Below, one piece after another: positions 49,036 to 59,600 of a DNA stretch of 64,000 nucleotides. The position numbers were made by a program, and so were the translations under genes. Below the pieces are notes generated by a model, which was given only the letters and a program-made list of their open reading frames with translations, made no database searches and was not told where the DNA came from. How positions within the stretch are numbered: the first letter of the stretch is position 1; each line of letters opens with the position of its first letter. Location: the NCBI RefSeq assembly GCF_963855985.1, contig NC_087093.1, positions 10,609,501 to 10,673,500 on the forward strand, read 5' to 3'. The stretch comes from Ostrinia nubilalis. Taxonomy: Eukaryota > Arthropoda > Insecta > Lepidoptera > Crambidae.

Positions 49036-50039
49036 TTAAATAGTTCTGTTGAGTTTCAAAGTATTCTGCCAAACGTTATCATCACGTTTTTACTATGAAA
49101 TCCAGTTACTACCAGCACAGCTACCAGCTTAATTTATTCAAACGTACGACGTCGCGGCCGTAAATATTACCAAAGTAACTCGCGTGAGTCTTCTCTCGTC
49201 TACGAGTATATGTAGGTAGTTGTGTCCTATCAGACTTCTTACCCTGGGTTACACCATCAAAAATCAGTCAAACTTCAAACAAAAACACCGAATATGTAAG
49301 TTACGGTCAAAGTATGGTGCAAATCAGCCTTTATTGTTTTATAGTCAAATAGCTAATCCGTTGGAAAAGTAACTTTCGGTAACTTTTGAATCGATAGCAT
49401 AATAAAGGTTTAACGAAAGTGAATTTTTTATACGATAAACGTTAAACTCTACTTGATAGAAACAGCATTTTAAATGTCATTGCATTAGTAATTTACAAAT
49501 TGTAAAAAAAGTTGTTATTAACTGGAATTTTAAGAAAGATGAAATATTAATAAACTAAGGATGCATCATAGGAGTTTATAATAATAATTTAATCTACATA
49601 TTTATTCTACATCGGAACTTATTACGTGGCGCGGCATGGTTGGCGTGCTGTCATTTTATCAAATTAGGAGTAGGTTTAGGTAGGCTCTACATAAGTAACG
49701 AATAATAACGAAGTAACGGGAGGACGATCCGTTAAAGTGAACAGAACTACCAAACTTCATAGGTACTTGTTATAAATTAATCCATTGTTAACTTCATCAA
49801 TTTACGGAGTAAGTCTTGTGTCTAGTTATGCCTGATAGATAAACGGGCCTATTCCCACCTCTCCAACTCCTGTGTAGCCAGGATCTACAGCTTGATCGCC
49901 AATAAAAACCCAAGCAGTGAAGGTTAAGTTTGTCCCGGGGAAAGTTAAACTGTCATTGGATCCGCAACGAAATTAATCAGAAGAACATGGGAGGAGCTCG
50001 AAGTTAAGATTCGACTTCCCTCTAGTGCAAAGCGGATGA
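49036..50039. other. Intergenic with a decayed MITE
   Basis: No gene. A decayed member of the GGCTGAGTTGCACC family is visible at about 49248-49333 (GGTTACACCATC at the left and ATGGTGCAAATCAGCC at the right). Confidence 0.5.
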
Positions 50040-50205
50040 CACGAGACAAAACAAAGATTTAAGTAACATTTAAGAAAAGATATGCCGGGAGGTGCCTGGA
50101 TGCGGGCGGCGCAGGACCAGTCGTTGTAAAAATCCTTGGGGGAGGCCTATTGTCCAGCACTGGACGTCATTCGGCTGAAACGAACGAAGAAAAGATATGT
50201 ACCAG
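50040..50205 (+). mobile_element. Decayed 3' fragment of an RTE-like LINE
   Basis: GCAGGACCAGTCGTTG..AAATCCTTGGGGGAGGC encodes a QDQSL.KSLGEAY-like segment, the same C-terminal motif (QDR..W..L.EAF) as in 21590-24701, but with an in-frame stop in the middle. The following CCAGCACTGGACGTCATTCG and GGCTGAAACGAACGAA are common lepidopteran LINE 3' phrases. Only the last about 40 codons and part of the 3' UTR remain. Confidence 0.65.
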
Positions 50206-50594
50206 GGACAGTAAGCATGAATTATGAGGATCTCTCTTGTCAATTACATAGTTGAGTTGTAGTAAAGTTATCATACTGTTAGGACTATTAGCAGATATCT
50301 ACTACCTATGTATATTTTTACTATTTGTAGAACTTGTTGTTCATCTATAATTAGAAATCAAAGACGTAAAAGATTTCTGACGGAGATATTACATATATTT
50401 TAGAGTAAAAATAATTTTGTATTTACCTAACCTTGATGAACTTGTTATGCTAAAAAGATAACGTTCAAAAAGAAAACTTTTCAACAGAATTAAGTTTAAT
50501 CAACATGTTAAATTAACAGATTGAATTGAGCATTGTTTTGACCGGCTATCGCAAAAAAATGTAATTAAACCTACGAGTATGTTAAAAAATACCG

Positions 50595-50852
50595 CTAATC
50601 TATATATATAAAAGAAAGTCGTGTTAGTTACACCACTTATAACTCAAGAACGGCTGAACCGATTTAGCTGAAAATTGTCAGGGAGGTAGTTTAGAGTCAG
50701 GAGAAGGACATAGGATACTTTTTATTCCGTTCGACAGCATTCCCGTGTGACTTGACATGAAATGTCAGTCACTATAAAACGTGGTATAACAAAAAATAAT
50801 CAGACTTGGAATAACAAACCACGCGGGCGAAGCCGCGGGCGGAAAGCTAGTG
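50595..50852. repeat. Interspersed repeat, CTCAAGAACGGCTGAACCG family
   Basis: It starts with TATATATATAAAAGAAAGTC, contains AACTCAAGAACGGCTGAACC and GGAGAAGGACATAGGATAC, and ends with the complement of the CCCGCGGCTTCGCCCGCG motif (GCGGGCGAAGCCGCGGGCGG). Non-coding, widespread in lepidopteran genomes. Confidence 0.7.
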
Positions 50853-51146
50853 GCTATATAAAGTTAGGATATCGATTTTTTATACTTATATCACAATTAG
50901 ATATAGGTAAATGACATAAGATCTCTTTGAGCAGTACACCACCAGAACCAAAGCAGTTAATTCCTTTTTAAATGCTAAGTTCCGTTTTTAAAATATATTT
51001 CAACAGTTTTAATTGTGAAACGCAACGTGGGGCTTTATTTAAATTATGTTCTCGCTTGGAACGGTGGCGCAGGTCTATGAGACCGGTTTTAAAATCGGCT
51101 TTATACGGGGCGACTTTAGAGCCATGCATGTAAACACGCTATTCTC

Positions 51147-51412
51147 AGGTCTATTCCACTTTGATCACCTGGATTTACTCAATACTGTATCAAATAATCT
51201 TCTATAACAAAAATGAATTGCTGTTCGTTAGTCTCGCTAAAACTCGAGAATGGCTGGACCGATTTTGCTGATTTTGGTTTTCAAATAATGTTGTAGTCCA
51301 GGGAAGGTTTAAGCGGTAAGAAAACATGGGAAAATTACGATTTGAATCTCACGCGGACGAAGTCGCGGGCACTTCTAGTACTGTATATTATAATACAATA
51401 ATACTGGATCAC
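51147..51412. repeat. Partial GATCACCTGG element and an inserted repeat
   Basis: 51147-51175 is the left end of the element that is complete at 51421-51618. From about 51230 to 51380 follows a different repeat (CTCGAGAATGGCTGGACCG ... CACGCGGACGAAGTCGCGGG), related in layout to 50595-50852. Confidence 0.55.
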
Positions 51413-51420
51413 CTACTCTC

Positions 51421-51618
51421 GGTCTATTCTACTTTGATCACCTGGATTAAATCACCCCGATGATCAAAGTGGACTCTAGACTCATTTTGATGTACTTTGA
51501 TCACCCATGGCTAAGATCACCTATAGGTGATCAAAGTGGACTTCTTATGCATGGTTGATCAAAGGACACAAAGTGTCACCTGGTTGATCTAATCCAGGTG
51601 ATCGAAATGGAATAGACC
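51421..51618. mobile_element. MITE rich in TGATCA motifs, with flanking duplication
   Basis: The left end GGTCTATTCTACTTTGATC and the right end are complementary over about 34 bp with about four mismatches. CTACTCTC flanks both sides (7-8 bp, 51414-51420 and 51619-51625), consistent with a hAT-type target duplication. The interior holds several TGATCAAAGT/GATCACC inverted motifs. Confidence 0.7.
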
Positions 51619-51630
51619 TACTCTCAGGGT

Positions 51631-53161
51631 AAACAGTTTACTATTCATTGTTGATAAGTAAATACATTTACGTTTATCGTTTTATTTCAAAATACCTCGT
51701 CGTAACATCATACTCGTCTCTACTCCACACATTTATAACGCGTTCACGTCAGTGTTACCTCGGTGTTGATGATTTGGGAATCCCCACAATTTCTCCAGCT
51801 TTTAGTTACTTCAATTACAGCTCCAATTCGTTTACACTCAGCTCTATTAAGTCCTTTCGTGTAAATCTCACTTCCACGTACACAAGCAGACCTTAACAAA
51901 TGTATTGATCACTCTTCAAGACAAAACCCGCTTATAAATGGTATGGATCTCTCTATCTGGCGTCATTCTATTGCCACTTGGCGTCACTCTTGCCACATGG
52001 CGTCATCCAGGCGTCAAAAGTACGTATTTTTATGGTTTGCAACTTTCGTCGACACGAAATTAATAAACTCGAGTCCCTAATGCTCTTTTTTCGTCGCTTA
52101 TAATTAATTTTGTTATGCCACATTAAAGTATAGGTAAATAAAAATGTTATATTTTATTCTACTTAACTGGCTGGCGCCGGTTTGTACAACTCAAGGATTG
52201 TTATTCCTTTTAGCTGCGAGTATCATTTATGCCATTTTTTTATCATAGCGTAAAACTAGTTTTTTCTTCTCCGTGACCTAAATGAATGTGGAATTAGTGC
52301 TGACCTTTAGAAAAATCTTCGTTATTAGACTTTTCGCTGTGTGCTACACTATTATAGCCTCCTTTCAAAGAAATATTGGACAGTAAACGGAATCAACTTA
52401 TACCTAAAAGTACATCCATCATCGGTGAGAACAAATCTCGCGTCTCTCGTGAATGTGTAGGGTGGGTAAGGCCTGCGCTAGCGCATAGATATAGAGCCAC
52501 GTGGCCGGTGTCAATAGGACCGACGATATCTGTCCAATTCAAAGAAAGCCGCCTTAAAATCACGCGCACTGTCTGTGACAAGTTTCTCGAAAACAACGTA
52601 GAATCTGATGGTTTTCGAAATTAAAACTTTTTTTTTTCTCCAAAGATCCTGGCCATATTTTTCTGGCCTAAGTGGAACCACACGTCACTTCTAGAAATGT
52701 ATGATAGAAGAAGAGAGATAAAGAGTTAAAGATAGATAGAAATCTAATCACAGTGAGTGATTGCTTCTAGCCCTAGCCCCTCTACGAAAAAGGCGGCGTC
52801 AGCGGAGTCATCAGACCGTGAGGCAGACGGCCTTCCAACTCTTCGTGGTTGGATGCCCACCAATCCTACTAAGTATATAAGGCATGCCAATTGCCACAGT
52901 ACAAAGTGAGCACCTTCATTTTTATGTAATGTAAATAACGATGGATCATTGATGTTTATAACATGCCATGTTTTGAAATGAAATAGGTAAGTTCCAGTTT
53001 TTTTTGTATGAGAGCATAAAATATTATAAAGTTTCAGCTATGACCAAAATGGTGGAAATCACTGCTATTGCGCTAGTTACTGTTTATAATTCCTAATAAT
53101 AGAGCAATATGTGAGCCACATTTGGCAGATTCGTTACTTACTAAATTCTACCGGGTAACTT
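51631..53161. other. Intergenic, no gene recognised
   Basis: Mixed AT-rich DNA with a less biased patch at 52400-52620, where opposing frames of 67-82 codons occur without domain support. CGGCGTCAGCGGAG near 52793 is a minor GC patch. Confidence 0.45.
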
Positions 53162-53496
53162 TTAAATCATTGGCATCCTTTTAAACTAAGACTCTACTCA
53201 TGGTACATAGTAGCTACATTCCCTGAATATGAGACGAATCTGATGAGTTCAAAATTAAATTCAAAAATTAAAACCTTGTACCTACAGCACATCAAACTTA
53301 ACACTGTGTCATCTTATTTCGATGTAGTAGGTGTTATTCTGCAACAAAAATGTCTGATGTGCTGTTAACTGTACAATCGTTCTAAACTCTTTTTAAGAGC
53401 AAAATTGTAAAATTAAGACAAATAAGGGTTCCTTGTCAGGACTACGGAACCTTAAAAACTGAGAGTCTTAGTTTAAAAGGATGCCAACGATTTTAA
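53162..53496. mobile_element. MITE with inverted repeats of about 33 bp
   Basis: The core GGCATCCTTTTAAACTAAGA (53172 on) and its exact complement (ending 53485) form 24-bp perfect arms. They extend outward with one mismatch through AAATCATT against the complement of AACGATTT. The 335-bp element has no coding capacity. Confidence 0.75.
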
Positions 53497-55109
53497 TGTC
53501 ACCCTATATATTGAATTAGGTAGAGCTCTACCTTAATAACAATGCAAACGTGAAATGCCAAATCTTCTGAGGTGCATAGGCAAATAGGCAACCTAGGAGT
53601 ATGTACAAGGTTTTCTATGAATATGGTCAATCTAAGCTAGCTCTATTTCCCACTAAGCAGGTAGGTACATAGGTAGAGTTATGATTTTGTGCCAATCTGG
53701 AACTATCCAAAGTTCAGAGCTTAAGTAGTGGTACTTATGATGAGTAACAGGTAACGTTCCTGATTTTAATGTCCTTCAATGTCATGCATGTGTTGAAATG
53801 TTTCGCAGAATCGAGAGGATGCATTAATGAACCTCAAATTTTTCTTACAATCGGGACTGAGACCGTGCCGTTGCGTGTTCGACACTGATCTACGCAAACA
53901 GCTGTCTGTGTCGCATAGAGGTCTCACTCCGAAGATCCATTGCACATTATGATAATTTAAAAGTCAAAGTTCCTAAGAACAAGTAGGTACCTACACTCGA
54001 AGTTTAAAGTGCGCAAAATAATGAATGTACAAGGGATAAATAAGTAATTAATTGATTCACTTCCCCATGCTAACTAACCGATTCGCTGTTTCAAAGCGTA
54101 TACATTTTTATCAACTTAGATGTGTATCCCATACTGCAAAAAGTTTCTTCTTTACACACTGAAATGCCATTAAATTGTGTCAACATCTTGCAAGAAATAC
54201 TTGTGTTAAACCAGAAAATAATGATGAAACACAATTTACCAGACTGATTGACTCTATGTTAATTACTTATTTACAGAAACCTTATTGTTGCTGATAAAAC
54301 TATTCCCCTACTTAGTTTCTATCGAAGTACTTAGTATAATATTATCTAGAGCCAAGTAAGAATACCTATAGGCAATCTCTTATTGTCTGGCTGTTTATCA
54401 AAACAAAACTTTCTTTTACTGACATCAAGATAGCAAAAAATTGTAGGCGCAGGCGCAGGCGAAGTTTCCTAATAATTGTATTATTTATTAGTGAGAGAGC
54501 GAAGTCCTTACCCACCGAGCCTATTAATATCACAATTACACACATTTTCCTGTATTTGGTGTTTATTTAGAACACACATTTATGGAGTACCTATTTTCAT
54601 TGTGATATTATTAGAAGAGCACGCACTATTACGATGCACATTGTCTTTATGCAGAACATATGGTTGATAATGTTGCATTATATATTCACGTCAGCGCACT
54701 CGATAAGAGCTTCACCAAAAACGTCATCTGTTATCAACAGACAGTGATTTAATTGGAACAAGGTAATAATTTACATCTACTTACATTACAATATTATCAC
54801 CGTAACGCCGGCCGATTTCTCAGTATCAATAACTTGTTTGCGAGCTATCGAATAATACGACTCCTCGAGTTGTATTTATTTATATTAGTAACGTTCTTGC
54901 ATCAAAATATGTTTATTCCGTGACCGTCGATAAAGAGGTAGAGTCGCAGTCTTAACTAACTGATCTTAGGAAGATAACCACCTGCCAAAGCTATCTGAAC
55001 TTACTTTATGGATGAAAGTAGGTTGTTCGAGTGTCTGTATTGGTTCACCTAGGAAGAGCTCATGTTTGCAATAGGTGGTTAAGTATGAAGCTACAAAAAA
55101 CATACGTAG
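53497..55109. other. Intergenic, no gene recognised
   Basis: AT-rich, with a short GCGCAG triplication at about 54448-54462. The plus frame at 54476-54667 has no domain support. Confidence 0.5.
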
Positions 55110-55640
55110 GTCATCGCACGTAGTGCAGCAGTTGAGAGCGCTGCGGCGGCGGCTCCGGCGCGCTGGGCCCGGCGGCGGCCAGCTCGCGGGCGACACCGCT
55201 CGGGCTCGGGCTCGGACCACGGGCGCTGATCGAAAGTTCAACGCAAGCGCGCATATGTAAATATCGGCACATTTACAAGCGAAAGGGTTCACCAGAGCGG
55301 CGCACTAACGCAGCGTTGCGCGGGAACCAGTCAGGTGAGATTCCTACGGCGTCCGATAGAAAAATGTCGAACGAGCTTCGGGTCCATCACTCCGCGGGTG
55401 TGTGGTACGCAACGCGGCCGCCGCTCGACTGCCGCCCTCCTCTCACCGCCACACTCTGGTATATTTATCGCTTAATTATTGAACTCGGGTAACAATTATG
55501 AAGCTCGGCGAGTGTCAGGCGTTTGCGGCCAGCGGAGGGTGCGCGGCGCTACCGCGTCTGCGGCGCGCGTTGCGTCACAGCTCACGCACCGCGCCGCAAG
55601 CGCAGCCTTCAGATTTTATCTCACCACCCAGCAACCGAAA
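55110..55640. promoter_or_regulatory. CpG-rich block, candidate promoter upstream of TCAIM or distal to dpp
   Basis: Dense CG content in two parts (55135-55235 and 55390-55620). It carries good donor-like sites on both strands: CAGTCAGGTGAGATT on the plus strand (about 55327-55341) and GGCGGTGAGAGG on the minus strand (about 55439-55450). It could be a promoter for the TCAIM-like gene 1 kb to the right, a distal alternative dpp promoter, or an enhancer. Open frames here are GC artefacts. Confidence 0.4.
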
Positions 55641-56011
55641 CGCAGCTCACCTGTTATTCATTTTATACCATTAACCTCCAACTTACATCACTTATCAATA
55701 TCTTCCTGACTTCTGTTTCCGCGGTAGGTATCATGTCATAATTATTGTAACGAGATATAATTTATTCAAACTTGTAGATCTTTCTTACACGATAATAATA
55801 ACACTGCTTGCTTCGAAGGTACCTGCTTACGTAGGTACTTTACATTTCATTTTTTTAAACTGATACCCATCCCATGATATGAAAGTCTCTCCTTTAAATT
55901 AACGAACTGACTCTACCAATCACAAACAGACATCGAAGAATATTTTCTTTAAGAAAACTCTCTTACCAAGTTCAGTTACCTACTAAAATGTAAGTAGGTT
56001 ATATCGGGCTT

Positions 56012-56062
56012 ATCCTTCGATCAACAATACCAATATCTAGTTGGTATTGTTGATCGAAGGAT
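56012..56062. repeat. Perfect short hairpin, 22-bp arms, 7-nt loop
   Basis: ATCCTTCGATCAACAATACC begins the left arm at 56012; the right arm at 56041-56062 is the exact complement, with TATCTAG between. It is 560 bases before the TCAIM start codon. It could be a cruciform, a foldback relic or a transcribed hairpin; the stem is short for a pre-miRNA. Confidence 0.7.
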
Positions 56063-56623
56063 TATCCTTGTGGCTTATCCCATGAAACCTAAAGCCCACT
56101 ATACCTACACTAATGCCTATTTAAAGTAGGTACTACATGTGGTAAACTTATTCACAACTTTCAACAGCGAGAGCGCCCACTTATTTCAGGAATGAGTTTT
56201 CTGCAAGTCCTTGGCCTACTATTTTAGTTTCAGTTGTCCAAGATTCATTTATGTAGAGAATTCTTAGCAATCTTCTTTTCTTTCCCTTCTCTACCGATTT
56301 TTTTCGATCGAGTATCAATTTTGTTGTTTTCCATGTCTGTCTGTGTTCAGTTACAAAATGAAATTCAATTTTAATAATCAAAAATTGAGGCTTTTGATTG
56401 CTTGATTTTCTGATGATGTGATCGATATGGTACGGCAAATATGTCGAGTGCCATAACAAATATTTTGATAAAAAAGTAACTATCATCTGTTTCCTGTCAA
56501 ATGCTGTCATCTTTGACAGTGACAGATGAAGGTCACTGAATCCAATTCAAAAGCTATGTTTTTGGACAAATTCTAGTGCGTAAATTAAGAAAAATCCACA
56601 GCAGTAAGTCAAATATCAACAAA

Positions 56624-59600
56624 ATGTATTCCAGAATTAAAATAAGGTAAAAATTACATAGAACAAATTTAGTTTTTTTACACTTTTAATGGAATTATGT
56701 GTGGTGGTAGAGGCTGGCAAACTGACTATTGTATGTTACTTTACTTATTTAATTATGTGCTTTTGAATTAATTTCAGCAGCTGTCGCTGTGCTGGAGTGT
56801 TTTGTAGATATTTGAGTTCTGCAGAGATTTCCACAGCCCTTAGACCATTTTACTTTAGTGTGCATCCAGATCTTTTTGGGAAATATCCAGAACAAAGGGT
56901 AAGTGAACCGGTTTTGAACCTATAAAAGACCATAATATAAGTAACATTATTTACCTTTAATAATAAATTAATATTCAGAATAAACCAAGATTGGCAAAAA
57001 CGTAATTGAGAATAATCTAGTCTCTCATGTAATAAGATGATATGCAATAAAGTATTTTAATTTACATAATATCTTGTTTATTGCAGAAAGTAAATGAAAA
57101 TTCCCTGCAACAATTGAGTGCCTTGTTAGAGGCACAACAGTCTAGTCGAGGGATTGCAGTACCTCCACTATCATTTTATTTAAGACAAAAAGATATGCCG
57201 GAAGGTAAAAAACACAATGTACTTTCAAAACATAATAGATCATTAGTTAAGACTAAAACATTCGTATTTTCATCAGTTTACATCACTGCTTTCAGGTGAA
57301 TTTAAACATGTGAAGATCCAGCTGAATGGGAATAACGCCCGTGAAACAGTTGTGAAAGTTTTGAATGCATGTCAAATGTCCACAACTTATGTAGATAAAA
57401 TACTTAGAAGTACAATTACAAATAATCCCAGGTATCTATCATTATTATACTCAAAAAAGAGCAGAATATCCATTTACTTTGTTGCCAACCACTAACATTT
57501 CTAATACTTAAAATATTTACTTTTTTTAGTATAGACCAACAGTATGCAGACTTTGCAAAAGCATATCAAGAATATAGCAGTGAATTTGAGAAAGTGAATA
57601 AAATGAAGAGGAAAGTTGAAGAAAGAAAAGCAATTCTTAATGTTATGTAAGAATCCTCCTTTGTTTTTGTAGTTGGCATGAGCACAGTTAATGTTTCTAA
57701 TCAAGTGTAATTTTCATGGAGAGAAGTAAGGACATAACTCCACTAGAGCTGGTAAGCTGTAACTATAAATCCAAGCAGTGACTTGAGACTACATAAGAAT
57801 CTCAGCCTCACAAGTAGGACTCATGGAGATGGAGTCATGCCCTAGTGGGGTTACTTAAGATACCACTGAAAGCCTTTATGGCTTCTTTGGATAGAGTACT
57901 GAAAATAATAATGCTTTAAGTACCTACAATTAATTATAAATATCTTTAAATTACAGTGAATGGGTATATGATAACAGTATGATAGCAAAAGAAAAGTATG
58001 AATCAACAGAAGCTACAAGAGATCAAGTTAAGACTCTAATGGAACATCTGTGCAAAACTTATGGTATTAAACAAGTTCGTAATTCATACGTGTCGATTTT
58101 ATCCAGATAAATAGCTAGCTTGGCAATAGAAAAATAGTAATGCCCAATGGATTTTGATCTTTATGCTTTATTCATAAGGTTCAAAACGAATTGGAGATTA
58201 TTGAAATTTGACATTTAGTGCTGCCAAGTGTAAAATTATAAATTTTATTGAAGTATGACCATACTTAAAATAAATCTTTGCTTGTTTTAAACAGCTTTTA
58301 GCCATTAAGAGCTTCTTTGTGAGGTCCAAACACCTATATCATTTTATTTTATTTACCTGCATATTTTTATCATAAAATAATTTGCTATTTTTATTTAGGT
58401 TAAATATGATAATGGATGGAATATAAGCCATATTCGTGGTGGCCTCCAAAGTTTGGTTTCACTGGCGGGTCAGCATTCAAAAGTTATGGCAAACTTAGAA
58501 GGTAAAATTATTATTCATTATGGGGATTTATTTTTGTAATGGAAGGAGTATTAAGAAGGAATATTTTTCTGATTATTTCAGGCAGAACTATAGCTTTAGG
58601 TCAATTCACTGGCGTAAGTTTGGATGGCGATGTATATTTAAATATAATCGACGTTAGAAACGAGTGGCTTTCGGTAAGTTTTCAGTTCACACTGTTAATG
58701 ACATACCACATTTTTTATTCGATACGATGCCCAAACTCTACTCAGTTCAAACTACAGCTAGCAGGAAATTTGTACTCTAACCATTTATGCTTGAATCTTC
58801 TATCATCAATTTATATTATAACTTACAACATGTAGTAAAATGGATGTCTGTGTTAATTTAAAAATCACCGAAATGTTTTAATTATGCCTCTTATTTTAGT
58901 TAATCAAAAAAGTCAGTCAAGAAGATAGTGCCTTGACAGCGATACCCAACTATGAAAAAGCGTTATCAGGCGTTTTGCGAGAAATACATATTTGTAGAAG
59001 GTAAGTAAATGTTTGAAAATTACAAAAACGAAACCATTGCTATTACGAAAATAGTTCTCAGTAGACAACATGACACGTGGCTTAAATTATGATAGATTGG
59101 TTTTGTATATTGATAACTTATCATTGAGATTCAAATAAGAGTCATCCGACTTATTTTTTGCAAATCTTCTTACTTACGCTTAAATAAATAAAAGGATTAG
59201 ATTTGGTATGGCAATATAAGATGACGTCTGTGTTTTTCCTATTGAATGGCATTACTTTTTACCCTAATGCGCCAGAAGGAGGGTTATGTTTTTATAAATT
59301 TCTATTTCCAAGCAAAATAAATCTAAATAACAGTTGAAAACTATGTAAGTGTAAGTCTTTTTTTTTTGCAGAAAGTTCATGCCTAAAGTATCGGCCCACC
59401 AATACTGCAACCACCTCCGGCAGTTGATAACGTCGATCGGCGACTACTACGGTCGAGGTAACAAGTTCCCATCGCATGTGCCGAGCTCCCTCAAGAAATA
59501 TGAGATCGTCGTCGAACCGTAAGACATCTATTCGGAAGAAAATACTTTCCTATTATAAAACTTCTAAAAAATTTAATCGATCAAGAAAATGGGCCATTAA

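Noticed and set aside
58075..58110. Continuation of TCAIM exon 6 to a stop at 58110, which would give a truncated protein
   Set aside because: Splicing at 58074 (or 58089) restores phase with exon 7 and the protein continues with family-typical sequence. The read-through form is only a possible retained-intron isoform.
58539..58835. 98-codon plus-strand frame within the TCAIM-like gene
   Set aside because: Only its middle part is exon 8 (58582-58673). The rest is read-through into flanking introns.
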